Positions 30,248 through 39,665 of a DNA stretch of 64,000 nt are shown piece after piece. The position numbers and the translations under genes were made by a program. The notes under the pieces are model-generated. The model did no database searches, was not told where the DNA came from, and saw nothing but the letters and a program-made list of their open reading frames with translations. Position 1 is the first letter of the stretch. The number at the start of each line of letters is the position of its first letter. The stretch is taken from assembly GCA_905182425.1 (NCBI GenBank), contig CAJJBP010000012.1, positions 1 to 64,000 of the forward strand, written 5' to 3'. Source of the DNA: an uncultured Planktomarina sp. (GTDB lineage Bacteria; Pseudomonadota; Alphaproteobacteria; Rhodobacterales; Rhodobacteraceae).

Positions 30248-31183
30248 TTAAACATTTGTACTTTTGAATTTATTCATAAGATATGGACCTGAAATTATTG
30301 ATTTTTGACCATTTGTTCCAATAGGCGTGATTTCAGCATCCCAATTGGGTTGATGAAAAAAAGCCAAACTTTTACGCTCTGCTTGATTAGGCTTTGCAAC
30401 GACACGGTGCAAAGTTGAAACCCAACGACCAGACGTCCAAAGTTCCATTAAATCTCCTATATTGACAACAAAACAGTCCTTTTCTGCAGGTACATCGATC
30501 CAAGCTCCCTTTTGGTAAATTTGCAATCCAGCGGTGCCTGGTTGCGGAAGCAATATTGTAAGCGACCCATAGTCTGTGTGCGCTCCTGCACGCTGTTGAC
30601 CTTCTTCGGTTACGTCTAGCGTAGCCGGGTAATTTAGAGCTCTCAGAGCAGAAATAGGACTTTCAATAAACGCGTTAAAAAAAGAGGATTCTAATCCTAA
30701 CGCTTCCGCAAACGCAGTCATCACACGTTTTGCGAGTCTCTCCATTTCCAAATAATATATTCGCCATGCATCTTGGAAGCCATTCACTTCTGGCCAAATA
30801 GTGGGTTGATAACAGAAATCATATGCACGCTTGTCGCCAATACCAATCGGAACACTAAACGGGCCACCGTTAAAACTTTCCTTAAGATCAGGTGGAGTTT
30901 TTTTACCCTTTGAGGCCGCGAGTGCTTCTTTATTTGGGCCAATCCATCCATAGGGATAGCCGGGGTAAGGCACGGCAACTTCTTGTTTTTTTTCTTTTGG
31001 TAACGAAAAGAAGTCAGAGACCCGTCGCCATTGCGCATCAATAATTGCGTTTGAGACCCCATGGTTTTCCAGCAGAAGAAAGCCAGTCTCCCTGCAAATA
31101 CTATCTAATTCAGCAGCAAGTTCTTTTCGATGTGTGCCTTCTGATTTTTCAAATTTTTGAAGATTGAATTTTGGGAATTCCAT
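30248..31183 (-). CDS. 2-oxoglutarate/Fe(II) oxygenase, isopenicillin-N-synthase-like
   Basis: Non-heme iron oxygenase, 311 residues from the preferred ATG at 31183. The N-terminal DIOX_N part (ICRETGFLLLENHGV) and the iron site His202-x-Asp204 (AGAHTDYGSLTILLP) with His259 (STLHRVV) are complete, and the 2-oxoglutarate-binding Arg270-x-Ser272 (ERKSLAFFHQPN) is present. The overall layout matches the broad IPNS/flavonol synthase-like family found in bacteria. The start is uncertain: ATGs at 31195 and 31219 are in frame. Substrate unknown. Confidence 0.85.
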   Translation of the reverse strand: MEFPKFNLQKFEKSEGTHRKELAAELDSICRETGFLLLENHGVSNAIIDAQWRRVSDFFSLPKEKKQEVAVPYPGYPYGWIGPNKEALAASKGKKTPPDLKESFNGGPFSVPIGIGDKRAYDFCYQPTIWPEVNGFQDAWRIYYLEMERLAKRVMTAFAEALGLESSFFNAFIESPISALRALNYPATLDVTEEGQQRAGAHTDYGSLTILLPQPGTAGLQIYQKGAWIDVPAEKDCFVVNIGDLMELWTSGRWVSTLHRVVAKPNQAERKSLAFFHQPNWDAEITPIGTNGQKSIISGPYLMNKFKSTNV

Positions 31184-31445
31184 TTCAGCCACCATGAAAT
31201 TTATAATAATTTTAGTCATTCAGACGTTATTATTTATTAACCTAATCGATTTTGAAAAAATGCTGAACATTATTTTCAATATAGATAAACCTATTAGAGA
31301 CTACATCTCATTATCCAATGTCAGCATTTTAAAAATCAAGTTAATAACAACCTTAAGTTTAGATACTTTACGGTCAACGAGCGTGAAACAAAACTTATAG
31401 AATCCTTCACCATGGTCCCCTACTTAACGCAATTTATCTATAGGT

Positions 31446-32696
31446 TTATTTTTCATTTAGAGCCAATTTAGATTTCGCTAATGCTTTAACCGTTTTGGCT
31501 GCAGCTATATTGGCATTAGCTGCAAAATTCTCATGGTTTTTTGAAGCGTTTTTTAACTCATATGCATAATTCACCATAACCCCAAAAGACTGCTTTTGCC
31601 CCTGTGGTGAGGTATCTGCACTTGTGTGCACGGCATGCACCAAAGCGCCATTATTTAGATGAAACCGCGCTACAGGGTCAACAGGCATCCCATCTGGCCG
31701 TTTTGCATTTATCAGATATTTCGCAGCAAGTTTACGCAGATTTTCTTCTGATATTTGATCACCGTTATGACCCTCTTCTGAAGCCCATGATGCAAATTTT
31801 GGCATCGGCGAAAGTGTAACGAACGTTTTTATATTTGGAATTTCACGGGCAAGTTCGGCCGCAACATTCTTGATTAGTGCATTACCAAATGAAATGCCAG
31901 CTAGTCCCTTTTGACAATTAGATATCGAGTAAAACACTGCCGTTTTAGCGCTTTCAAAAGGAATAATATCTCTCGTTTCAGCCAAAACTGATTGAATCGA
32001 ATTAGGGATAACTTCCATCAATGCTACTTCCACAAAAATGAGGGGTTCATCAGGCATAGATGGATGAAAATATGCAAAACATCGTCGGTCACTCGGCTCC
32101 AACCTTCGACGGAGTTCTTCCCAAGTATCAATTGCATGCACAGCTTCATACGCAATAATTTTTTCTAGGATGTCAGCAGGGCTTGCCCAGCTAATTGGGC
32201 GAAGGACTAAAAACCCGTTATTGAACCACGATCGAAAGAGTTGCTGAAAATCTAAGTCCACAGTTTGAAGTTCTGGCTTTGATTTAGCCAAACGCATTAA
32301 ATCTTCACGCATTGCCACAAGGCGCCCAGTAGCACTTGCGTCTTGGTTTAATCTCCGAAATAATTCTCTGCGTTTTGTTTCTGAGGAGCTGAGGTATTTA
32401 GTTAAGTTATCCCTAGACCGATCTACATCATAGGCGGAAAGTCTTGCTTGAATTTCATCAATATTAATATCCATTTCGGTTACTAAAAAATTGAAAAAAG
32501 CAATCTTCTTGGGGTCACTCATTTGATCATAACTAGCCAGAATTTTACCAGCAATCGTAAGGCCTAAAATATTACCTTTTTGGCTCAGCAATTCGTGACA
32601 TAATTCCTCAATTGGGCCATCAGCTTTTTCTGAATACGCATAAGGAGTTAAACGCCGCTCAAAAAGGGTGGATAGAAGATCGCCAAGAATTGTCAT
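31446..32696 (-). CDS. Malonyl-CoA decarboxylase
   Basis: Converts malonyl-CoA to acetyl-CoA and CO2. 416 residues with the helical N-terminal domain (about 1-150) and the acetyltransferase-like catalytic domain containing CFAYFHPSMPDEPLIFVEVALME, VFYSISNCQKGLAGISFGNALIK, TFVTLSPMPKFASW and FHLNNGALVHAVHTSADTSPQG. In rhizobia the gene (matA) sits with malonyl-CoA synthetase and a dicarboxylate carrier; here it stands alone, so it may clear malonyl-CoA rather than serve malonate growth. Confidence 0.92.
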   Translation of the reverse strand: MTILGDLLSTLFERRLTPYAYSEKADGPIEELCHELLSQKGNILGLTIAGKILASYDQMSDPKKIAFFNFLVTEMDINIDEIQARLSAYDVDRSRDNLTKYLSSSETKRRELFRRLNQDASATGRLVAMREDLMRLAKSKPELQTVDLDFQQLFRSWFNNGFLVLRPISWASPADILEKIIAYEAVHAIDTWEELRRRLEPSDRRCFAYFHPSMPDEPLIFVEVALMEVIPNSIQSVLAETRDIIPFESAKTAVFYSISNCQKGLAGISFGNALIKNVAAELAREIPNIKTFVTLSPMPKFASWASEEGHNGDQISEENLRKLAAKYLINAKRPDGMPVDPVARFHLNNGALVHAVHTSADTSPQGQKQSFGVMVNYAYELKNASKNHENFAANANIAAAKTVKALAKSKLALNEK

Positions 32697-32922
32697 ATTC
32701 TACACCTTAGAGGGATGGTTAATTGCTAGTGCCTGACATAAAGGCAACTTTCAAATGTAGCTTAAGGTAACGTTGGGTAAATCGTACCCATCGACTACGC
32801 AACTCTCAATGATATTCGATATAGATCATACGCAATTAATGTTGGCCCGGGCTTACTACCATTAGGCATTTAGGGCCCACTATTTACAAACGCTTGCTGG
32901 GTTGATGTGTTTATTGGGGCTA

Positions 32923-33510
32923 TCAATTACCCTGACCGAACATGCCACCCCAAACCTTACGATCGGTCAAGCCACCAGCTTGGATTTCTTTGGCATTCAC
33001 ATCTCTTTCCATAAAATAAACGGTCTCAGCCATTTCTTTTGGCGTTCCTTTAGGTAACGGAATTTCCTGAAAACCAACTTTTTCATAAAGATGCCGAGCG
33101 TGTGTCAGAAAGCGCGCTGAATTAAATTGCGTCCGCTCATATCCGTCATTTTTCATAAACTCAAACATTTCAGTCAAAAGTAAGCGACCAACTCCATGCC
33201 CACGGGCACTTTCCCTGACAAATAGTCGCTTTATTTCAGCAGTTTTAGGTATTAATTCATGATACATTACACAGCCAACATATTTTTTATTTAAGGTAGC
33301 TAATAGAATTGCCCCCTTTGGCCGAGCATGTATCATCGATAAATTCTTGAGCGTATTTGCATATTCTACGGGCTCAAAGACGTTTAATATTATATCTTTT
33401 TTTTCAGGAAAAACTTTTACTTGCCACTTTACCCAATCACGACAGAGATCGCGCGCTGCTTCAAAGTCGACTTCAGATGCTGCAATAATTATTGATACTT
33501 TAAATGACAT
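32923..33510 (-). CDS. GNAT-family N-acetyltransferase
   Basis: 195 residues with the GNAT core: acetyl-CoA loop KRLFVRESARGHGVGRLLLTEMFEF (about 91-115), preceded by GAILLATLNKKYVGCVMYHE and followed by RTQFNSARFLTHARHLYEKVGFQEI. Substrate not predictable. The gene is isolated on the minus strand. The C-terminal tail (about 170-195) is not part of the core fold. Confidence 0.82.
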   Translation of the reverse strand: MSFKVSIIIAASEVDFEAARDLCRDWVKWQVKVFPEKKDIILNVFEPVEYANTLKNLSMIHARPKGAILLATLNKKYVGCVMYHELIPKTAEIKRLFVRESARGHGVGRLLLTEMFEFMKNDGYERTQFNSARFLTHARHLYEKVGFQEIPLPKGTPKEMAETVYFMERDVNAKEIQAGGLTDRKVWGGMFGQGN

Positions 33511-33823
33511 TTTTTTTGTTTTCCGTTATGGGTTTCCTGAATAAAGTTAAACTGCAACCAAACTTAACTGCATGTAAAAAACAATACATAAATGAAAATT
33601 AGTTACTATTTAGCAATCATTAACTGCATGGCTTTAAATAATTTCGAACAGGGTTTGTTCCCCCAACTTTAAAACAAGAACAAACTGGTCTTTCAAATTA
33701 GATCACAGAACTGCCTAGGTTTTTAACAATACGCGTTACGCCAAGATCCAATCTTAATTCTGAACTAGAGTTTATTTGAAATCGCGTACATTATAATCCT
33801 CTAAACTGAAAAAGGATAAAAAA
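33511..33823. other. Intergenic stretch
   Basis: 313 bases of AT-rich sequence between divergent genes (GNAT on minus, tandem-barrel protein on plus). Nothing coding is visible. AAAGGAT at 33810-33816 is the ribosome binding site of the plus-strand gene. Confidence 0.5.
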
Positions 33824-34441
33824 ATGTCATATGTTTCCATAAGAGAAGTTACTCCTCATGCTGGCAAAGAGGGTGTACTTAAAGAACGGATGAAATCACT
33901 ATCTGGCATAATGAGCAAGCATGGCGCTAAATCCGCATTATACAAAGTTGTAGCGGGAGAGGGTGCCGGCCGATATGATTTACAGAACTGGTACAGCAGT
34001 CTTGAAGAGGGGGCGAAGTCATTTCAATCTTATGGCGCAGACGCAGCCTATCAAAAAATCATGCAAATGCGCGAAGATGATCCGGCAGGCGATGTAGTAG
34101 GTCCTTGGATTGGTCGAATGGTGTTTGGTGCTCCTAAAGGCGTTAAACCAGTAGTGGTTCACCGCGATTATTTTGCGCCTCGAAACGCTGTCGGAAAAGC
34201 TCTGGAGCTTGCGCCAAAACTTCAAAAACTTATGGATGAGATAGACGTTGAAGTAGGTATAGGTGTCCCAATGCTGAAAGACGATCATGAGATGCTTCGG
34301 GTGGTGTATCGTTTTGAATCAATGGTACATTGGGGAAGCTCAGTCGATAAAATGGTCACTGATGACCGTTTCTTAGCACTCGTCAACGAAGCACACCAAT
34401 CAACGACATTAAAATGTTCTAGAATGCTTGTTTTGCAATAA
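33824..34441 (+). CDS. Unknown protein, possibly two ferredoxin-like (dimeric alpha-beta barrel) repeats
   Basis: 205 residues, family not recognised. The N-terminal half (YVSIREVTPHAGKEGVLKERMKSLSGIMSKHGAKSALYKVV) has the strand-helix-strand pattern of antibiotic-biosynthesis-monooxygenase-like or NIPSNAP-like domains. A second strand-helix-strand block seems to start near VVVHRDYFAPRNAVGKALELAPKLQKLMDE and ends in a MVHWGSS stretch. No cofactor motif or signal peptide. AAAGGAT lies seven bases before the ATG. Gene structure is solid, function open. Confidence 0.7.
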   Translation: MSYVSIREVTPHAGKEGVLKERMKSLSGIMSKHGAKSALYKVVAGEGAGRYDLQNWYSSLEEGAKSFQSYGADAAYQKIMQMREDDPAGDVVGPWIGRMVFGAPKGVKPVVVHRDYFAPRNAVGKALELAPKLQKLMDEIDVEVGIGVPMLKDDHEMLRVVYRFESMVHWGSSVDKMVTDDRFLALVNEAHQSTTLKCSRMLVLQ

Positions 34442-34531
34442 ACCTTTAAAGTAAACGCTATTTCCAACGCGACTAGGACGACAATACCCGTCTGCCCTGA
34501 CTAAATTCTAAATCGTTAAAAAGCAGCTAAG

Positions 34532-34562
34532 GAAAAATTGGTCGGACTCTAAAGTCCGACCA
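34532..34562 (-). terminator. Terminator of htpG
   Basis: A near-perfect 10-base stem, TGGTCGGACT-CTAA-AGTCCGACCA (34539-34562). On the minus strand it is followed by ATTTTTCC, fitting termination of htpG transcription 65 bases after its stop. Confidence 0.85.
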
Positions 34563-34627
34563 TGGAATTTCACACGTTAAATAAATGCTTACAAAAACGT
34601 ATTAAAGCCTACAAAACAACTAACTGA

Positions 34628-36466
34628 TCACAAATTTAGGCTTATATGCATAAGGTCTTGAGTGAACTGATGGACATCTGCAGGCATTTCACCGTCCAGT
34701 ATCCGAGCTTGTTCAAAAAGGATCCTGCACACTACTTTTTGAAGTTCATTAGACAAAGTAGGCAGTTTTTTGATTAATTCATGGTCTAAATTTACCTCCA
34801 TAACCTTTTTGCCTCCCTCAAACTCAGGGTTTTGAGCCTTTAAAATGCGCTCAAGGTTGAAATCCATCCCTCCCTCACCTGCAACTAGGCGAACAGGACT
34901 ATCGACTAAGCTCTTTGATTGGATCACATCTTCTACAACATCAGAGAGGCATTCCTTTATTAGTAGAGAAACTTCATCAACCGGTTGATCATCAGCTTCC
35001 TTAACGTCCTCAGCTCCCAGCCCAGAAAGATCATATTTGTCTCTTGATATTGAAACAAAGGACTTCTCCTTGAATAATGCCATCTGTGTCATCCAAAAAG
35101 CATCAATTGGATCAGTCATTAAAAGTACATCGATACCCTTTGCTTTAAAGCCTTCAAGGTGTGGGCTAGACTTAGCTTGCTTAAGGGTGTCTGCAGTTAA
35201 ATAAAATATGGTTTCTTGACTGTCTATGAAGCCATCTAAATAATCCTGAAGTGATATAAGCTTATCGTGTCTAAAGGAATAAACACGAATAACATCTGCA
35301 ATTTTTTCTCGGTTTTCTGTGTCTTCGTACAAACCCTCTTTAAGGACCTTGCCAAACTGAGACCAAAACTCTTCATATGCAGCACTATCTTTTTTCTGTT
35401 TTTTCTTTAACTCTGACAAAATTCGTTTCGTCAGATATTTTGAAATCTTTTTGACTACTGGACTACTTTGAACCAGTTCTCGACTGACATTCAGGTCCAA
35501 GCTCGTTGTATCTAGAATACCCTGAACAAATCGCAGCCAAACGGGAATAATACCATCCACATCATTGCTTATGAAAACTCGATTTATATACAGGTTTATT
35601 TTTGTTTTGCGCTCTGGCTCAAAAAGGTCAAATGGGGCGCTCTTCGGGATAAATAACAGGTTTGTGAAATCGATGGATCCCTCGGTTTTATTATGGATCG
35701 TAATAAAAGGATCTTCAAATGCACCAAAGTTTGATTTGTAAAAACCAGTGTAATCTTCAGTTTTGATTTCAGATGGCGCGCGTGTCCAAAGCGCTTGCGC
35801 ACTATTTGCTTGCTCATTTTCACCATCAATGGATTTAAGTTTAATGGGAACAAGGATGTGGTCTGAATATTTTTTAACCAAGGTGCGAAGCGTGTTTGAA
35901 TCTGAATACTCTTTAGCATCTTTCCTTAAATAAAGCTTTACTGAAGTACCTTCTTCAACGTTTGCATCATTCAATGAAATTGAGTACCCACTTTGCCCAT
36001 CACTCTCCCAAATGTGACTTATGTCCGCACCTGCCTTTCTGGTCGTAACAACAACACGGTCAGCGACCATGAACGCAGAGTAAAAGCCAACACCAAATTT
36101 ACCAATCAAGGTTTTAGCGGCGTCTTTTGAATTCTCAGCCGTCTGAAGGTCATCCATAAATGCGGAAGTCCCAGAGCGCGCTATAGTGCCAAATGTTTCT
36201 GAGAGTTCAGTTTCACTCAGTCCGATTCCAGTATCAATTATTTCAATTATTTTTTTCTTTGGGTCAGCAATAATTTGTATCTCATCATCTGACGCATTCA
36301 GAATTTCTGGTGTGGTTTGCCCAATAAACCTTCTTTTATGAATTGCATCTGAAGCATTCGATAAAAGTTCTCTCAAAAAGATATCTCGATCTGAATAAAG
36401 TGAGTTAATCACAATATTTAGAATTTTCCCTGTATCTGCTTCAAAACTGTGTGTGAAATCACTCAT
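34628..36466 (-). CDS. htpG: Molecular chaperone HtpG (Hsp90)
   Basis: ATP-dependent chaperone, 612 residues. The GHKL ATPase domain shows FLRELLSNASDAIHKRRF, IIDTGIGLSETELSETFGTIARSGT and LIGKFGVGFYSAFMVADRV. The middle domain has NLYINRVFISNDVDGIIPVWLRFVQGILDTTSLDLNVSRELVQSSPVVKKI, and the dimerisation domain ends the protein. Start supported by AGGAGAG eight bases upstream and by a heat-shock-type promoter just before it. Single-gene unit. Confidence 0.96.
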   Translation of the reverse strand: MSDFTHSFEADTGKILNIVINSLYSDRDIFLRELLSNASDAIHKRRFIGQTTPEILNASDDEIQIIADPKKKIIEIIDTGIGLSETELSETFGTIARSGTSAFMDDLQTAENSKDAAKTLIGKFGVGFYSAFMVADRVVVTTRKAGADISHIWESDGQSGYSISLNDANVEEGTSVKLYLRKDAKEYSDSNTLRTLVKKYSDHILVPIKLKSIDGENEQANSAQALWTRAPSEIKTEDYTGFYKSNFGAFEDPFITIHNKTEGSIDFTNLLFIPKSAPFDLFEPERKTKINLYINRVFISNDVDGIIPVWLRFVQGILDTTSLDLNVSRELVQSSPVVKKISKYLTKRILSELKKKQKKDSAAYEEFWSQFGKVLKEGLYEDTENREKIADVIRVYSFRHDKLISLQDYLDGFIDSQETIFYLTADTLKQAKSSPHLEGFKAKGIDVLLMTDPIDAFWMTQMALFKEKSFVSISRDKYDLSGLGAEDVKEADDQPVDEVSLLIKECLSDVVEDVIQSKSLVDSPVRLVAGEGGMDFNLERILKAQNPEFEGGKKVMEVNLDHELIKKLPTLSNELQKVVCRILFEQARILDGEMPADVHQFTQDLMHISLNL

Positions 36467-36491
36467 GCCGCTCTCCTGTTGCTACTGATGC

Positions 36492-36519
36492 AAATAAGAA
36501 GATTTTAACTTAGTTCAAG
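36492..36519 (-). promoter_or_regulatory. Candidate RpoH (heat-shock sigma) promoter of htpG
   Basis: On the minus strand CTTGAA (36519-36514), a 15-base spacer and CTTATTT (36498-36492) match the alphaproteobacterial RpoH pattern CTTGAA with CYTATNT. It would start transcription about 20 bases before the htpG ATG. A second CTTGAA occurs at 36573-36568 but lacks a good -10. The match is by eye. Confidence 0.6.
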
Positions 36520-36824
36520 TTATCTACAAAAATCACTGCAATTGAGCCCATATAACTTTTCCACTTGTTCAAGGACTACTTGATCATCAAGCAGAACGAA
36601 ATAAACCATCCGAGACGTGTCCAGTACTTTTATCTGCTGGACTAATAAATGTACGCAACAGATTTTAAACAGCATTTAAACATCCGTTGCTTATGGAGGC
36701 AAAGCCAGTTTAACAGCCAAATTAGCCTTTATTAAAAATTGATACTCCACACCCTATTTGCTTTTAATTTGCCAAAAATTTCTGCAGCACTAGCTGCAAC
36801 TTATGTAGATTATCGGAGAATGCT
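36520..36824. other. Intergenic stretch upstream of the htpG promoter
   Basis: About 300 bases between divergent genes. Apart from the second CTTGAA noted under the htpG promoter, and the promoter presumed for the Tat-exported protein, nothing is visible. Confidence 0.4.
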
Positions 36825-37469
36825 ATGACTCTCTCAACCAGCTTTACTCGCCGCCAATGGCTCGCCACTGCATTTGGTGCTTTGGTCTCTACAATAGGAA
36901 GCCCACTTTTTGCCCAAACAAAAGTTCGCCGAATTCAAACGCAATATATTGCCGCACTTGCTTCCGAAGGTGCAACTTCAGGTTCCGGTGCAGAGACTTG
37001 GGGTATTTGGAAGGTTGATCCAGGGCCAATTGGTGTTTGGTTACGGTTTTACCAAGCTTTACAAAAGGCTGGGAATATTGCACCTGCTGGTTGGAGATTT
37101 GATATTGATGATTGGTGGCTTGACGAGAACGGCCTGATCATGAAAGCGCCAGAATTTCCAATACCAGCAGGACAGTATTACGTAACCAATGGCGAAGAAC
37201 ATGTTTCGTTACTGACTGTCGAAAGCCCAGACTCAAAGGGCAAGCAAGCCTGGTCTTTGTCAGATGGAAAAACTATTTCAAATGTCACCCATGGCCCCTG
37301 TAGATCAGCGCGCTACACGCCAACAGGGGTCTCGGAAACTTGTTCCCCAAAATATGTTGATCTTTCTGCGTTCCCCTTGAAGCCTGGTGAAGCACCTCCT
37401 CAGGTAAACGGGTGCGATAGGAAAAGTTACTCCGTTTTGATCGTTTTTGGCATCCCAGCAGAAATTTAG
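36825..37469 (+). CDS. Tat-exported protein of unknown function
   Basis: 214 residues. The N-terminus FTRRQWLATAFGALVSTIGSPLFAQ is a twin-arginine signal with cleavage near residue 31, so the protein is folded before export to the periplasm. The mature part is Trp- and Gly-rich (ETWGIWKVDPGPIGVWLRFY, GWRFDIDDWWLDENGL) and has three Cys (GPCRSARYTP, SETCSPKY, NGCDRKS). I do not recognise the family. GGAG lies upstream of the start. It stands alone between htpG and the Liv-type operon. Confidence 0.75.
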   Translation: MTLSTSFTRRQWLATAFGALVSTIGSPLFAQTKVRRIQTQYIAALASEGATSGSGAETWGIWKVDPGPIGVWLRFYQALQKAGNIAPAGWRFDIDDWWLDENGLIMKAPEFPIPAGQYYVTNGEEHVSLLTVESPDSKGKQAWSLSDGKTISNVTHGPCRSARYTPTGVSETCSPKYVDLSAFPLKPGEAPPQVNGCDRKSYSVLIVFGIPAEI

Positions 37470-37890
37470 TCCATAACTTTAAATAAACCAAATTATCAGA
37501 AATCTCTGAATTAAGTGTTGGGTTCCCAAATTAATAAAAAAAATCAAATTGAAGGCCTGGGCATAATTCTATTCAAAAATTGGCTCTGATTGGAAAGAGT
37601 TCCTGCGTCTTAAACAACGTCCATCGCACATTTTAAAGTTGCTGTTTATCCGTTTCAGTAACTTTAGACTGACCCTACTGGTTTGATTTTTTTCTATGAA
37701 TTTCAGTGGAGCCTCACAATAAAGGCCTTTGGCTTCAAAGCTCCTCCTCCGTCAGCGTTCACCTAAATCATAGTGCTTTACCAGACCGCGTAGGTTCCGT
37801 TATGCTAATTCAATAACTGGGGGGCGCAACGCTCTGGACAGACCGCTTAAAGCGGCGCCATAACAGACAATCGAAAGGAACCGGTCAGCC
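37470..37890. other. Intergenic stretch with a palindrome before livG
   Basis: 421 bases without a supported gene. CCGCTT-A-AAGCGG at 37843-37855 is a perfect 6-base palindrome 35 bases upstream of livG and could be an operator. GAAAGGA at 37873-37879 is the livG ribosome binding site. Confidence 0.5.
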
Positions 37891-38652
37891 ATGCTGAGCG
37901 TATCCGATTTACATTTATCCTTCGGCGGAATTAAAGCGCTGCGAGGGGTCAACTTTGAGGCAAAAAAGGGCGAAATCACAGGTGTGATTGGTCCAAACGG
38001 CGCAGGTAAGACCTCACTTTTCAACGCGATTTCAGGCTTTTATACGCCCCACAAAGGCAGAATTCATTTTAACAATGCCGACATTACAGGCATTTCTCCT
38101 GATAAACGCGCATCACTTGGAATGGCACGTACATTTCAGAACATCGCATTGTTTCGTGGAATGACGGTACTCGATAACATCAAGCTCGGTGGCCATACTC
38201 GTTTGAACACAGGTCTCTTTTCAGCATTAAAATATTTTGGAAGCGCACGCAAAGAAGAACTAGAGCTACGCCGCGACATTGAAGAGCGCGTGATCGACTT
38301 CCTTGAAATCGATCACATCCGCAAATACCCAATCACCATGCTCTCTTACGGGTTACAAAAACGTGTCGAACTGGCACGCGCTCTTGCGATGCGCCCCAGC
38401 GTTTTACTTTTAGATGAACCAGTTGCTGGAATGAACCGCGAAGAGACTGCTGATATGGCGCGCTTTATTCTGGACGTACAAGAACAATATGGAACAACAA
38501 TTTTATTAGTGGAACATGACATGCACATGGTAATGGATATTTGTTCTCATATCGTTGTTTTAAACTTTGGCCAGCAAATTGCCTCTGGGACACCTACTGA
38601 GGTTGCCAAAAACCCTGCAGTGATCGAAGCCTACTTAGGCGTAGCAGCGTAG
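37891..38652 (+). CDS. livG: Liv-type ABC transporter ATP-binding protein
   Basis: 253-residue ATPase of a branched-chain-amino-acid-type (HAAT) importer. Walker A GPNGAGKTS (33-41), QN switch AMARTFQNIALF, signature MLSYGLQKRVELARALA, Walker B LLLDEPVAGM and H-loop VEHDMHMV. The Ser-Tyr-Gly form of the signature motif is usual for LivG. First gene of a five-gene importer operon ending in an acyl-CoA synthetase, so the true substrate is probably a carboxylic acid rather than leucine. Confidence 0.92.
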   Translation: MLSVSDLHLSFGGIKALRGVNFEAKKGEITGVIGPNGAGKTSLFNAISGFYTPHKGRIHFNNADITGISPDKRASLGMARTFQNIALFRGMTVLDNIKLGGHTRLNTGLFSALKYFGSARKEELELRRDIEERVIDFLEIDHIRKYPITMLSYGLQKRVELARALAMRPSVLLLDEPVAGMNREETADMARFILDVQEQYGTTILLVEHDMHMVMDICSHIVVLNFGQQIASGTPTEVAKNPAVIEAYLGVAA

Positions 38653-38660
38653 GGGGCATC

Positions 38661-39665
38661 ATGGGACAGTTTACTCAGTTTGCAATTAACGGCCTGATGA
38701 GCGGCGCCATCTACGCACTGATCGCCGTCGGTATCGTGTCCGTGTATAAAGCGACTAAAGTTGTTAACTTTGCGCATGGGTATCTGATCATGTTTGGTGC
38801 TTACTTTTATTTTACATTTGCCGTCATTATTCCAGGGCAAGAATGGGCGCCTGAGTGGCTTGCCTCATGGAAGCCTTCTTGGATGCTTGAAATGCGCAAA
38901 GGTTTAGGCATGTTCTCACCCCTTGGTGCGGTCTTGGATTGGATGGCAAATATACCGCGTATCCTACTGGGACTTGTCGGCGCAGTGTCGTGCAATGCGA
39001 TTCTTGGTCGTGTGGTAGAACGTACTTTGATGCGCCCGCTCATGGGCCAATCAGTTTTTGCAATGATAATGGTGACAGTTGGGTTGATTTCAATCTTGTC
39101 TGGCTCAGCATCACTGATCTGGACTGCAGACGCAGCTTTTGTTCCCCATATTGCACCAAACACACCTATCCGTTTTGAACTGTTTGGCACTATGATTTTC
39201 CTCTTTGGAGCAGATATTGTTAACATGTTGATTGCTCTGCTTATCTTCGGTGGTATTGTTACAATGGTGAAATTTACCAAAGCTGGCATTGCAATCCGCG
39301 CAACCGCTGAAGATCAATCAACAGCGTATTCCATGGGTATTTCTGTCCCTAAAGTTTTTTCCAACGCATGGGTTCTGGCCAGTACTACGGGCGCAGTCGC
39401 TGGTGCGATATTGGCAACACGTAACGGTATTTCGCCCTCACTTGGACTATTTGGTTTCTCAGTTTTAGCCATAGTTTTGATGGGTGGACTTGATAGCTAT
39501 GTTGGATGCTTCATAGCCGCCATGTCGGTTGGTGTTTTAGAAGCCATGACACAATGGAAGATGGGCGGCGAATGGGCGGCGATTGTCCCCTACGTTGCCG
39601 TATTAGTTGTCATTATTTTTCGTCCCCACGGCCTTATGGGTCAAAAAGAAGTTGAACGAATATGA
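38661..39665 (+). CDS. livH: Liv-type ABC transporter permease 1
   Basis: 334-residue inner-membrane permease with about eight hydrophobic segments. The start is typical for LivH (FAINGLMSGAIYALIAVGIVSVYKATKVVNFAHG), with RATAEDQSTAYSMGI and ILMGGLDSYVGCFIAA later on. It has an extra loop at about residues 55-90 compared with E. coli LivH. GGGGG upstream of the start; the stop overlaps livM by 4 bases (ATGA). Confidence 0.9.
   Translation: MGQFTQFAINGLMSGAIYALIAVGIVSVYKATKVVNFAHGYLIMFGAYFYFTFAVIIPGQEWAPEWLASWKPSWMLEMRKGLGMFSPLGAVLDWMANIPRILLGLVGAVSCNAILGRVVERTLMRPLMGQSVFAMIMVTVGLISILSGSASLIWTADAAFVPHIAPNTPIRFELFGTMIFLFGADIVNMLIALLIFGGIVTMVKFTKAGIAIRATAEDQSTAYSMGISVPKVFSNAWVLASTTGAVAGAILATRNGISPSLGLFGFSVLAIVLMGGLDSYVGCFIAAMSVGVLEAMTQWKMGGEWAAIVPYVAVLVVIIFRPHGLMGQKEVERI

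Noticed and set aside
31164-31400. 78-codon plus-strand frame
   Set aside because: It starts in the antisense of the oxygenase gene and its AT-rich hydrophobic content looks like intergenic DNA.
34539-34562. Perfect hairpin as an attachment site or RNA gene
   Set aside because: Position behind htpG and the T run on the minus strand explain it as a terminator.
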